DNA from: Sorghum bicolor | Lineage: Eukaryota > Streptophyta > Magnoliopsida > Poales > Poaceae | Reading direction: 5' to 3' | Length of the DNA: 64,000 nucleotides | Assembly (NCBI RefSeq): GCF_000003195.3 | Contig: NC_012876.2 | Span: 48,851,276-48,915,275 of the forward strand | Shown here: in pieces, positions 11,823 to 23,630 of the stretch | Layout of the letters: every line of letters begins with the position of its first letter | Position numbering within the stretch: the stretch's first letter is position 1 | Translations under genes and position numbers: made by a program | Notes under the pieces: model-generated | The model's database searches: none | Told to the model about the DNA's origin: nothing | The model's input: the letters and a program-made list of their open reading frames with translations, nothing else

Positions 11823-14405
11823 TGTAATACCCGATTTTAAGGATAACACTAGATATGCACCATATGTGAGTCTTAGAAGTCAAATCTCACATATAGCTAC
11901 AAATAAAGGGTAATATCAAAAGACAATGCATAAATTATATAACGTACATAATAAATTAGAAATAACCTTAAGTAGAAAATAACGGAAGATAACTCCAACT
12001 TCAGGTATTAACTCCACTCTATAGGATCCAACTAACTGGTTGATCACAAGCCTAACACTCTTCCTAAAGTTTTGGGAAAATAGCAAGAGTGAGTCCATGT
12101 CGAACTCCACAAGTATAGCAATTAGATTGTATAGATCCCACAATCTCATGATCAATGTGACAAATAATGTAAAGCATTGAATAATAAATAATGAGCATAT
12201 TTAACACACAATAATCATCACCTTAATGTAGATGTCCCCAAGGCCGCTCCTGACCGTGAGCTCGGCTAGTATAATAGTTTTTAACACTCTGAAGAGGTTG
12301 CACATCTTTATCCATGAGTCATGATTTACCCTTTTGCCCGAGGTAGCTACTCTCTTAACCCCCTTCCAAGGGAGGTTGGCAGGATCACTATGAAGTCTTT
12401 CAAAGGTTCGTCTAACAAGTTAGGGCCACTTGGTTTCATTAGTCAGTCCATGTGATCCACCTGGAGGAATCCACGGTCTGCTATTCCCCAATTGCGCCAC
12501 AACGGGTAACCGCTAACGAGCTAGAAAAGTTACTCATCTTTAACTAAAGCCAGAGCCATTATAGCCCTCATGGTTGCACTGTTGTCCCGGTTATCACTTA
12601 CAGATAAATCATCAAGTGGCTAAAAAGTCATTTTTATCATTTATTACTTAACATTAATCTAGTCACAAGATCATGGTCACAGAATATAAAACCCAAATGC
12701 TATACTTGCCTTAGTTCAAATGCTCTTGTTGATCTTGCTAGTTGTCCAAGGTTCTGATCTTGATCACTGAAGCACTCTTGATCAACACGAATTGCTCACC
12801 GGCTAAACTCGATCATCGATCATCAATCACACAAACAACGGAGACAACATACACGATGCAAACAAGGCTACAATTAGAACAGTACACCAATCATATAAAA
12901 ACAGTATGAAAATTTTATAAAATGATTCTACGCATCGCTACGATCTCACAGACATAAAGATCACGAAAATTGGATTTAAAACGAAGGAGATATGAATTTT
13001 CTACGATTTTATATAGAAAAGTAATTAATTAATTAAGGTCACGAAATTAAAAAGTTTCAAACTGATGAATTAAGTTTACTAACATGTAGATCTTTCAAAT
13101 ACGAACGCAACGCAATTTGAATGGGTCAAAACAGAATTAAAATGAATATTTTAGAGCCAAAACAAGTTTAGGGGCAAAAATTGTAAATAGCAGAAAGCGT
13201 ATTTTGAATCAAGCCGAGGCGGTTTACATTTTCAACACAGCAAAGCGTATTTGGAAAAAAGGTGCCAGGGACCACGGGTTCGATAATTAAAAACTTCATG
13301 GGCTCTTTAGAAAATGTTACCCCGAAGGGGTAACTTCTATTCTGGGCCACAGGATCCCGATCGGACGGACCGAAATCACCCATGGGGGTTCCGGCCTGCC
13401 GGCCACCGGACAGAACTCCGGCGCGGTGGCGCCATGACAGGGAGCTCAGAGCTCACCGGAGCTCATCGAACTAGCGCTACAATGCACTAAAACCGAAACC
13501 AAAGGCACGAGAAGGTAGAGGAGGTTACCACGAGCTCACCTGGGGCAAGATCAAGGCTTGAGAAAAGCTTGAAGGTAACCGACGGCTCGGGATGGCGGAT
13601 CGGAGTTCAGCGGGACTTCGGCGTCGTGTAATGAATCTCTAGAAGCACAAGAAAAAGTAAGGAACGATCTTGCGGCTCCGCAAGGACATCTCAAACCACG
13701 GCATCAAACTCGCAGAGGCAAAGAAACAGCACACTACGGCATTCTCGGCAGTGGTTCAACGTCAGGCTCGGCGAGATCCAACGCGAGGCCGAAGCAGGAC
13801 TAGACGACTCCTTGGCGTGAAACAGGAGGAAAAGGAGGGTCGCAAGCGTTCAGCACGGGTTTTATAGGGGTTGAATTGTGCGTATAAGGCAATGACCCCC
13901 CTTGGAAATTGGGATTGGGAGAGATATTCTCCTTTGGGAGTCCTCCCTAGACACGGCGAGAGGAGGGAGATGAAGTTAGCTGACGAGCGGGGTCCACTGG
14001 TCAGTGAAAGGAAGAGAGGGAGAGAACTGTGCGCGAGTTGGGCCGCTGCTGGGCTGTGTTTGCGTGAGAGGAGGGTGAATGTGGACAGGCCGGGAGGGAA
14101 GGGAGGAGGGGGGCTTTTGGGCCAAAACCAGCGAGGGAGAGGGAGCTTTTGCCATCCTGCTTATTCCAAAGCCATTTCAACTCATTTCAAAATCATTTTA
14201 AATCATTTTGAATTTTAGGTTCAAATACACTCATCACAATAAATAAAATGCCAAGGTATGCATGCTCAAACACATTACTAACTCCTATGATAATTTATTT
14301 AATTTAATGAAAAATATTATTTTAGTATATTTTCATGAGCACAAAAACAACAAATTAAATCATTTTGGCTCTACTTTCAAAGAAACAAATTTTTAGGGTG
14401 TTACA
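11823..14405 (-). repeat. TE-1 5' LTR
   Basis: This 2583-bp LTR is next to the primer site, so it is the upstream copy on the minus strand. It matches 5875-8447 along its length with scattered substitutions and small indels. Confidence 0.9.
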
Positions 14406-17400
14406 ATCTCTAACAACTTGGTATTCAAATGTTTTTCATTTTAAGTAATTTAGTTTGTCATTTCACCAAGTTTGACCAAAACTCGTCTAGGATTTTAAAC
14501 ACATGTGCCTTGGATTGGCTAAAATTTATCCAAATGGAAAAATGGACAATGTATCAAATGTAGATCTTGATGATCTCTAGCAACTTTGTATTCAAAATTG
14601 TTTCATTTGATGTCATCAAATGGGTCATTTCACCAAGTTTGAAGCACTCAATTTAGAATTTTGAAATAATTCGTAGCCACGAACCGGTTTTCGGAACCCT
14701 AGAGGGTCTCGACTGGAAAAGTTATGAATACCAATATTTCTCCACTCATCAAGATCTACATTTAATAAACAAACCATTTTTGCATTTGACAAAGTGTTGG
14801 GAAGGTGTAGTTGAAAATCCACAATTCTCACATATAGTTTCATATAGTTTATGTGAGATTCAAGATTCGTTGAGTATTGTTTTCATAAACTTTCTCAAAT
14901 GGAAAATAGTCTATATAAAAAGTTTGGAACGTGACGATCTCTAACAACTTGGTATTCAAATGTTTTTCATTTTAAGTGATTTAGTTTGTCATTTGACCAA
15001 AACCTGTCTTGGATTTTGAACACATGTGCCTAGGATTGGCTAAAATTTATCCAAATGGAAAAATATACAATGTATCAAATGTAGATCTTGATGATCTCTC
15101 ACTTTGTATTCAAAATTGTTTCATTTGAAGTCATCAAATGGGTCATTTGACCAAGTTTGAAGAACTCAATTTTGAATTTTGAAAGAATTCATAGCCACTC
15201 ACCGGTTTTTGGAACCCTAGAGGGTCTCGACTGGAAAAGTCATGATTACCAATATTGCTCCACTCATCAAGATCTACATTTATATACAGACCATTTTTGC
15301 ATTTGACAAAGTGTTGGGAAGGTGTAGTTGAAAATCCACAATTATCACATATAGTTTCATATAGTTTATTTGAGATTCAATATTTGGTGAGTATTGTTTT
15401 CTTAAACTTTCTCAAATGGAAAAACGGTCTATATAAAAAGTTTGGATCTTGATGATCTCTAACAACTTGGTATTCAAATTTTTTTCATTTTAAGTAATTT
15501 AGTTTGTCATTTGACCAAGTTTGACCAAAACCCATCTTGGATTTTAAACACATGTGCCTTGGATTGGCTAAAATTTATCCAAATGGAAAAATGCACAATG
15601 TATCAAATGTAGATCTTGATGATCTCTAACAACTTTGTGTTCAAAACTGTTTCATTTGAAGTCATGAAATGGGTCATTTGACCAAGTTCGAAGCACTCAA
15701 TTTTGAATTTTGAAAGAATTCATAGCAACGCACCGGTTTCTAGAACCCTAGATGGTCTCAAGTGGAGAAGTCATGAATACCAATATTGTTCCACTCATCT
15801 AGATCTACATGGAATATACAGACCATTTTTGCATTTGACAAAGTGTTGGAAAGGTGTAGTTGAAAATCCACAATTCTCACATATAGTTTCATATAGTTTA
15901 TGTGAGATTCAAGATTTGGTGAGTATTGTTTCCTTAAACTTTCTCAAATGGAAAATGGTCTATATAAAAAGTTTGGATCTTGATGATCTCTAACAACTTG
16001 GTATTCAAATGTTTTTCATTTTAAAGTTTGTCATTTGACCATGTTTGTCCAAAACCCATCTCGGATTTTAAACACAGTGCCTAGGATTGGCTAAAACTTA
16101 TCCAAATGGAGAAATAGACAATGTATCAAATATAGATCTTGATGATCTCAACTTTGTATTCAAAATTGTTTCATTTGAAGTCATCAAATGGGTCATTTGA
16201 CCAAGTTTGAAGCACTCAATTTTGAATTTTGAAAAAATTCATAGGCACGCACCGGTTTTTGGATCCCTAGATGGTCTCAACTAGAAAAGTCATGAATACC
16301 TATATTGTTCCACTCATCAAGTTATACATTTAATATACACACCATTTTTGCATTTGACAAAGTGTTGAGAAGGTGTAGTTGAAATTCCACAATTCTCACA
16401 TATAGTTTCATATAGTTTATGTGAGATTCAAGATTTGGTGAGTATTGTTTACTTAAACTTTCTCAAATGGAAAATAGTCTATATAAAAAGTTTGGATCTT
16501 GATGATCTCTAACAACTTGGTATTCAAATGTTTTTCATTATAAGTAATTTAGTTTGTCATTTCACCAAGTTTGACCAAAACTCGTCTTGGTTTTTAAACA
16601 CATGTGCCTAGGATATGCTATGTATCAAATGTAGATCTTGATGATCTCTAACAACTTTGTATTCAAAATTGCTTCATTTGAAGTAATCGAATGGGTCATT
16701 TGACCAAGTTTGAAGCACTCAATTTAGAATTTTGAAAGAATTCATAGCCACGCACTGGTTTTCAGAACCCTAGAGGGTCTCGACTGTAAAAGTCATGAAT
16801 ACCAATATTTCTCCACTTATCAAGATCTACATTTAATATACATACCATTTTTGCATTTGACAAAGTGTTGGGAAGTTGTAGTTGAAAATCCACAATTCTC
16901 ACATATAGTTTCATAAAGTTTATGTGAGATTGAAGATTTCGTGAGTATTGTTTTCTTAAATTTCTCAAATGGAAAAATGGTCTATATAAAAACTTTGGAT
17001 CTTGATGATCTCTAACAAATTGGTATTCAAATGTTTTTCATTTTAAAGTTTGTCATTTAACCAAGTTTGTCCAAAACCCATCTTGGATTTTAAACACATG
17101 TGCCTAGGATTGGCTAAAACTTATCCAAATGGGAAAATAGACAATGTATCAAATGTAGATCTTGATGATCTCTAAAAACTTTGTATTCAAAATTGTTTCA
17201 TTTGAAGTCATCAAATTGGTCATTTGACCATGTTTGAAGCACTCAATTTTGAATTTTGAAATAATTCATAGCCACGCACCGGTTTTTGGAATCCTAGATG
17301 GTCTCAATTGGAAAAGTCATGAATACCTATATTGTTCCACTCATCAAGATCTACATTTAATATACAGACTATTTTTGCATTTGATAAAGGGTTGGGAAGG

Positions 17401-18216
17401 TGTAGTTGAAAATCCACAATTCTCACATATAGTTTCATAATGTTTATGTGAGATTCAAGATTTCGTGAGTATTGTTTTCTTAAAGTTTCTGAAATAGAAA
17501 AATGGTCTATATAAAAAGTTTGGATCTTGATGATCTCTAACAACTTGGTATTCAAATTTTTTTCATTTTATGTAATTTAGTTTGTCATTTGACCAAGTTT
17601 GACCAAAACCAGTCTTGGATTTTAAACACATGTGCCTAGGATTGATTAAAAGTTATCCAAATGGAAAAATGGACAATGTGTCAAATGTAGATCTTGATGA
17701 TCTCTAATAACTTTGTGTTCAAAACTGTTTCATTTGAAGTCATCAAATGGGTCATTTGACCAAGTTTGAAGCACTCAATTTTGAATTTTGAAAGAATTCA
17801 TAGCCACGCACCGGTTTTTGGAACCCTAGATGGTCTCAACTAGAAAAGTCATGAATACCTATATTGTTCCACTCATCAAGATCTACATTTAATATACAGA
17901 CCATTTTTGCATTTGACAAAGTGTTGGGAAGGTGTAGTTGAAATTCCACAATTCTCACATATAGATTCATATAGTTTATGTGAGATTCAAGATTTGGTGA
18001 GTGTTATTTACTTAAACTTTCTCAAATGGAAAATGGTCTATATAAAAAGTTTGGATCTTGATAATCTCTAACAACTTGGTATTCAAATGTTTTTTCATTC
18101 TAAGTAATTTAGTTTGTCACTTAAAACTAATCTTGGATTTTAAACACATGTGCCTAAGATTGGCTAAAATTTATCCAAATGAAAAAATGGACAATGTATC
18201 AAATGTAGATCTTGAT
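14406..18216. repeat. Satellite block 2, ~530-bp unit (about 7 units)
   Basis: Same satellite as block 1, continuing in phase after TE-1. Markers AAGTGTTGGGAAG (or close variants) recur at about 530-bp steps. Some units here have lost part of the first subunit: around 15390-16030 and 17010-17060 the TTTTCATTTTAA(GTAATTTA)GTTTG stretch is shortened, and a deletion near 16610 joins the first and second subunits. Confidence 0.95.
18212..18216. repeat. Target site duplication of TE-2 (TTGAT)
   Basis: TTGAT precedes the 5' LTR and recurs at 50941-50945 directly after the 3' LTR, within the satellite motif GATCTTGATGATCTC. Confidence 0.85.
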
Positions 18217-20269
18217 TGTAACACCCCAGTGTTATGGTTGCATCATTTCACCTACATGACATGAGCATCATCATCTTCATAAGCATATCATGATCATCAT
18301 TTACCTTTGGTCATGTCATTCTATACATAAGTATGATTTAACTTGCTTAATTATGCCTTCTATGCTTATGATTGTTTGTACCATGCTCTTGTTTGTGTTC
18401 TATGTCTTGGTAAATAGTTCATCTATGCTTAACTCAACATTTGGAGCAATTTTCATGTTGGTTACATCTCCAAATTATGTCTCTAAGTCATACTTTCACT
18501 TATAGGCCCTAAAAACTTTTTTTGCTTAGGCCTTTAAAAAGTGTTTCATAAAATGTTTGCATGTCAAAACTTCCTAAATAAAAGTTGTAGCAAATTGTAT
18601 AAGGAACAAAATTTGTTTCATGGCCATCTCATGAAAATGATCACAACGTACTCAAAGAGTGCTTACAAGGCAGATTTGGGGGCTGTTTTGGCACTTAGTC
18701 CTGGCGCCACCAGTTTGCTTGATCGGTTTTGGAAACTTCATATCTCTTCATCCGGCCGATTTGGTCTTTGCTCTAGTTGACAAACTTGTAGAACTCGATT
18801 AGTACTTCAAGAATATCAACAACACCATCTCAAAATTCACCACGGTTTGGAAGTTAATCAACGTCAAAGTGGCACTGTCACACAAGCATCACGGTTTCTG
18901 AATGGACGCTGTCCTCACCGTCGTGGCCGACCAGCGCAGCACCAGGCGGCCATTTGTCGGCCGTACGCCGTCATGGATGCCACGACACCTCGCACTCACC
19001 CAGCGCTCGTCCACTCTCTCCCTCCCTCTCTCTCTCGCGACTCTGACGGCGAAAGCGCCATCCCCATTGCCGTCGAGAGCTTCGCGAGCTCCTCGCGCCC
19101 TCGCCATTGCGCCTCGCCTCTCCTCCGAGCGTCTCTGTGTCCACCTCGAGCTCCTCCATCTTCTCCACCTCTTGGTTGGCCGAGATCTCCTCGAGGTGAG
19201 CCGTATTTCGCGAGATTGCTGTCGTCGGGTTCACGGTCGTCGCGACCCCGATTCCGGCGAACCTCGCCGCTGCTCCATCCATGCCTTCTCTCTTCTCTCT
19301 AAGTCATGTTAGCACTTGTCTAGGTCGTAGTCGCGGTCTGTGTCATGCTATTCCGGCCTTGGTGCCACCGTCGTGCGGCAACATGGCCACCGCACAGCCG
19401 CGCTCACCGCCGACGACCACCCCACACGTGAGCAGACTCACCGGAGCCATTAGGGTTAGGCGTTTCTACCTAGAAAGCTCCACGCTATTTCACTGATGCT
19501 TAAGCCACCCTTCCCCGATGCTCTACCGGTTGGAGATGGCCGGCGTAAGCCGAGGTAGCTCCGTCGTGCCGCTATGGCCGACGGCGACCTCTCTCCATCG
19601 CCCCAACCCTAGAGCCACCTACCTCTATCGACGCGGAATCACTCAAGGAGCACGTTGGTGCCCTTGGATCCGCCGGAGAAGCTCACCATCGGCGAGCATT
19701 TGCTGGCGAGTGTGTTCTCTGTTTTCTGGGTCGCTGACACGCGGGTCCCACTGTCAGTGACCCAACGGCTCAGAGTTTGGTTAGACGGGTAAGTCTAGCT
19801 ATGTACATCCTCGTACTCAGAGTTTATTCCCACCTGTTGCAGATGATGTCTTTTCTGATGGCTTCTGCAAGACCTCTCTGCATCCCGCCGAGGATGAGGA
19901 CTAAACCGTTGGGCACGATTCTCTAACAACTTTGTATCCTGATGCTTTTGGTGGATGAGATGAGACTCTGGCAGTAACAAGAATTGATGAAATGTGTGTG
20001 TAAACTATTTTGCTTCTGCTACTTCAAAACTTGTGTTGTAATAACAAAGTAACTCCGATGTGCTGCCGCTTCGTCAGCAATGAATGAGCTATGTAACAAT
20101 CGTTGTATTGTGTTGAACTATTACGATCTTGGTATGTTGCAAAGTTGGTTTGAAGTCCTTCGTGATTTCAGTTGACTACCGGGATTATATGGGCACAAGT
20201 CTGGAAACTTGATTGCTAGATCGATCGTTTCTACACTTGAACTCTTATAATTTAGTTGGTTCTGTGATA
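18217..20269 (+). repeat. TE-2 5' LTR, internally deleted
   Basis: This LTR is about 2.05 kb. Its first ~1550 bp match the start of the 3' LTR (41194-42765) and its last ~490 bp match 50451-50940. Roughly 2.5 kb present in the 3' LTR between those points is missing, with the join near 19772. It includes a GC-rich, CT-repeat-containing zone (about 18900-19780). The end ...TCTGTGATA is set by comparison with the 3' copy and the primer site, so it may be off by a base or two. Confidence 0.85.
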
Positions 20270-20271
20270 GC

Positions 20272-20283
20272 TGGCATCGGAGC
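20272..20283 (+). other. TE-2 primer binding site
   Basis: TGGCATCGGAGC differs at two positions from the initiator-Met tRNA complement TGGTATCAGAGC and lies 2 nt after the 5' LTR end. Confidence 0.8.
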
Positions 20284-21080
20284 AAGTTCGGCATTATAAA
20301 TGCAGTGTTTGTGTATTTAAAAACAAATGAGTTTTTAAATAAATTGTGAAAAAATCAATACTTAAATTATGCGAGTGGTCGAATCCTCCTTGCCAATATA
20401 AGGACTTTAGGTGGCTATTTAGGTACTAACTTGGGGGATTTTAATTATGCATCTCTGGCAGTACTCAGGTATGGATGTGTGATGACCGCACTATGCTACC
20501 CTGTGGTCTAATAGTAGAGGTAGCCTTCGTATGTGAATTAGCCACATATGTCGCTAGATTTAAATTACGCAACGTCGCACCTACGCTCTGGTAAGTGTGA
20601 GCTGTGAGAGCATGATCGTCCAAACGGCGGTCTAAGGGAGTGTTAGCGGTGTTTTTTGGAGTGGTTGCATGTCAAACCATGGAACCACGAAAGAAACTTA
20701 ATTGGGGAGTATTTAATTTCTCGGGTAGCTGTGGTGTCATTGTTTGTGCATGTTGGGCATGTATAAGCAATGTGCACTTAGTTTACTGCTTTCTTGAGTG
20801 AGATATTGAGAATTGTTGGGCTGCAATGAAGTTTTCTGCAGGTACTCTAATAGCGTGTGTGTAAATCGATAGTTACCGTATCGAGAGATGAATGTATGCC
20901 ACCGTATATCCGTTAGAATGATAATTTTCTAAGTTTGTGAGGACGTAAAGTTCGTGCATGCATCATATCACATTCACACATACATTCTGTCTACTGATTC
21001 CCTTACAATATCGTTCCCTTTAATTTAAATAAATGCTGCTTAAATAATCCCCTCTCACCCACAGTTATTCCTTTCCACAG
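20284..21080 (+). other. TE-2 untranslated leader, no gene seen
   Basis: These 797 bp between the primer site and ORF0 hold no supported frame. The final bases CCTTTCCACAG directly before the ORF0 ATG resemble a 3' splice site. The packaging signal would be expected here from family knowledge but is not recognisable. Confidence 0.6.
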
Positions 21081-22166
21081 ATGGACGTGCCCGCCTCACC
21101 TCTCCCCAGCGACACCATTATGAGCGAGTTTGGCACTCCTACTCTGCTTTGGAGGGTGCTGTAGTCAGTGGGGTATACAGAGCCACCTCAGTACTCCTGG
21201 TGGGAGGTGGACATGATAGGAGACTTGCAGTGGTTCGTTGTGCAGGGAGTTGTCCCACCACACGGGGGCAGGCCTGCATGCACCCGGTGGACCTGCAACT
21301 CAGATGGGCAGACCGCATGGAAAGCAGCTCAGGTTGCGGCCCATGCATTGCTGCTCAATATCTATCAAAGGTTTGGCGATGAGCTGAGAGGAGGGCCAAC
21401 GACCTCCATTCCCCATGCTGACCTAGCAGCGGCGGAGTGGAAGCAGGCTGAGGGTTGTGTGTTGGTCCGAGGCCATGGAGAGCGAGCTGAGAGCTCTAGT
21501 CCTGCTGTGAGTGCTATGATGGCTGTGCTCAAGATGTTCAGTCAGCGAGAGGACACCTATGCGCAAGTGATGGTGGCTGTTCGCCAGGCTCAGGAGATGC
21601 AACGGAAGGCTGAAAAACGTGCTCGCAAGTTTTGCAAGCAAGCTAAACTCCTGGAGCAAGCCCAGAAGGACCGCAATGACTGGGAAGACATTGTGGAGTA
21701 CCGCAGGCAGCAGTGCGTGAAGGCCATTAGAGAAAGAGATCATAAGCAAGACCAGATGAATCAGTTGGCTAGGGAGAAGGAGACCGTGCAGGAGCGCTTG
21801 GTGCAGATCACTCGTGAGAGGGATACTGCACTTCGTGTGTCGGAGAACAGGCATCGAGCATGGGAGATGCACCGTATTCAGTCGCTTGAGCGGGAGAACT
21901 ATCTGCAGGATCAGATTGAGGCTGGTCTTGTGGAGATTCACCGTCTCAACAACTTGCTACACCCTATTCCTCGCCCTGTGCCAGTGTACCTAGAGGTGGG
22001 ACCTCAGGTGATCATGGTCGATGATAATGGTATGTAGGTAGATGGACCGGCTGCAGCTGCACCACCTTTGCACGAGGACGTGGAGGACAAGGAGCTAGAG
22101 CCGGTTAGCGACGAGGATGGAGAGGCGATCTTCAACGCTGACTCGGACGACGAGCCTGGAGTGTAG
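21081..22166 (+). pseudogene. TE-2 ORF0, coiled-coil protein before gag
   Basis: The frame opens at ATG 21081 and runs to a stop at 22164-22166, about 361 codons, with two in-frame TAGs at 21162-21164 and 22035-22037. The N-terminal part has a WWEVDMIGDLQWFVVQ segment of unknown role. Residues from about 145 to 285 are dense in Glu, Lys, Arg and Gln with heptad-like spacing, a likely long coiled coil. The C-terminal tail after the second TAG is strongly acidic. The function is unknown; an extra ORF before gag is known in RIRE3/RIRE8-type grass elements. It is separate from gag by 376 bp and in a different frame. The start was chosen as the first ATG in frame, right after a splice-acceptor-like CAG. 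Confidence 0.75.
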
Positions 22167-22542
22167 CGGGTAGTTGGTAGTCACCCTATGAGGATCTTTT
22201 GTAGTGTGACATTGGGCAGCATGCTTTTGTAATCATGTTGTAATCCTGAACCTTGATCTTAGACTTGTGCCTGTACTGTGGGGATGTAATAACTTCATGG
22301 ACCCGATGTTGTATGACTTTATCATGTTCGAACGGCTATGGCGATATCTGTGTCATGTGTTGGAATTGGTGATGTTGTTTTGTGGAATTGAATTATTGTG
22401 CCTCTTATCTGTAAAGTTATTCTCTTGAATACTTTTAGGCATGATTATAAGTTCTTCTGTGGCAAATCTTGTCATCATCAACACTCACTGACTGTGTGGC
22501 AAATCTTGTCATCATCAATACTCACTGACTGTGTCTTTACAG
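22167..22542 (+). other. ORF0-gag spacer with 36-bp tandem duplication
   Basis: No gene is seen. At 22459-22494 and 22495-22530 a 36-bp unit (starting TGTGGCAAATCTTGTC) is repeated with one mismatch. The spacer ends in GTGTCTTTACAG directly before the gag ATG, a good 3' splice-site match. Confidence 0.75.
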
Positions 22543-23630
22543 ATGTCTCGCGGCACTCGAGGTGCGGAAAATCGTGCGAACATGAATCCACCCCCTCCTC
22601 CTCCACCACCGAATCCAGCTGAGCTGATGCAAATGATGGTGGAAAGTCAGAGGCTGCTCACTGAGACCATTAATCAGATGGCAAACTAGGGTGGTCGGAA
22701 TGCACAACATGCGCCAGCGCCTAATCAGTACAGCAGTTTCAAGGATTTCATGGATACCAAGCCCCCATCTTTCAGAGAGGCTGAAGAACCCCTTCAGGCA
22801 GAGGAATGGCTGGACACGGTGGAACAAAAGTTCCACTTACTTCAGCTGACTGATAGTTTGAAGGCAGAATATGTAGCTCATCAACTGCAGTGTCCAGCGG
22901 GTATCTGGTGGAATCAGTATAGGGAGGCTCTTCCGGACAACACTGTGGTTGACTGGAATTTCTTCCGTGAAGCTTTCAAGGGGCATTTCATACCTCCTGG
23001 GGTCATGGAGATGAAGCATACTGAGTTCATGCAGTTAACTCAGGGCAACAAAACTCTGAAGGAGTATTTGCATGCTTTCAATCATCTGTCAAGGTACGCT
23101 CCTGAGTTTGTGAGCACTGAGTCGAAGAAGATTGCTAGCTTCAAGAGGGGTCTTGGCCCCAAGCTACTGAAGACTGTGGGCCGCACTAAGTGTGCAACTT
23201 TCAATGAGTTTGTCAGTGATGCTCTTACCCAAGAGAATTACAACACTGTGTGCACTGCGACCAAGACTCGCAAGCAAGCTTTTGAGGCCGGGATAGAGGC
23301 ATCTCAGTCCAAAGCTCCAGTGGCAGCTAGGCCCCAGTATCGTGCTCCAACCCCCAACACGCGATACCGCCCTCCAGCGAAGAAGAATTAGGAAAAGACG
23401 GGTTCCGCAAGGGGTACTCCATTGCTCTTCCTAGGGGGAATACTGGGCCTAGCTATGCCAAGACTCCACCTGCCAACCGTCAGTGCTGTAACTGTAATCA
23501 GACAGGGCATTGGCAAAACAACTGTCCTTACCCGCCAAAGAAGGGCAACCAAGGGAACGTCCGTCAGGGGCGTGTTCACTACACAACTGTGGAAGCTATC
23601 CCTGCTGGTGAGGTAGTTACTGCTGGTAAG
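22543..23630 (+). pseudogene. gag: TE-2 gag with CCHC knuckle, interrupted by TE-3
   Basis: The ATG at 22543 starts a frame with a poly-Pro stretch, then the chromovirus capsid start PPSFREAEEPLQAEEWLDTV, and WWNQYREALPDNTVVDW, FREAFKGHF and NKTLKEYLHAFNHLSRYAPE, typical of Ty3 gag. In-frame TAGs lie at 22687-22689 and 23389-23391. A one-base loss in the G run at about 23399-23402 shifts the frame. After it, at about 23480-23525, is a perfect knuckle CCNCNQTGHWQNNC (Cx2Cx4Hx4C). The frame then reads up to the TE-3 insertion and continues into protease beyond 31278. Gag would form the particle and bind element RNA. Confidence 0.88.
23626..23630. repeat. Target site duplication of TE-3 (GTAAG)
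   Basis: GTAAG lies directly before TE-3 and again at 31278-31282 directly after it. Confidence 0.95.

Larger units (their letters stand above)
5875..14405 (-). mobile_element. TE-1: non-autonomous Ty3-type LTR retrotransposon
   Basis: Two direct LTRs (5875-8447 and 11823-14405) with ends TGTAATACCC...GGGTGTTACA enclose 3375 bp. The primer site next to the right LTR shows the element reads on the minus strand. The interior carries a gag-like ORF with one CCHC zinc knuckle and a protease domain, but no reverse transcriptase, RNase H or integrase. It would therefore depend on an autonomous partner for copying. The LTR ends and the initiator-Met primer site match the style of TE-2, suggesting a Tekay-like partner; that is an inference. 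It sits in the satellite with TSD ATCTC. Confidence 0.9.

Noticed and set aside
18847..19312. Long overlapping frames in the GC-rich part of the TE-2 5' LTR and their twins at 41796-42311
   Set aside because: Several frames on both strands are open together because the DNA is GC-rich; the composition is biased to Arg, Ser and Pro, and the text is LTR.
21423..21941. 172-codon minus-strand frame opposite ORF0
   Set aside because: Antisense shadow of the coiled-coil region; Leu/His-rich with no domain.
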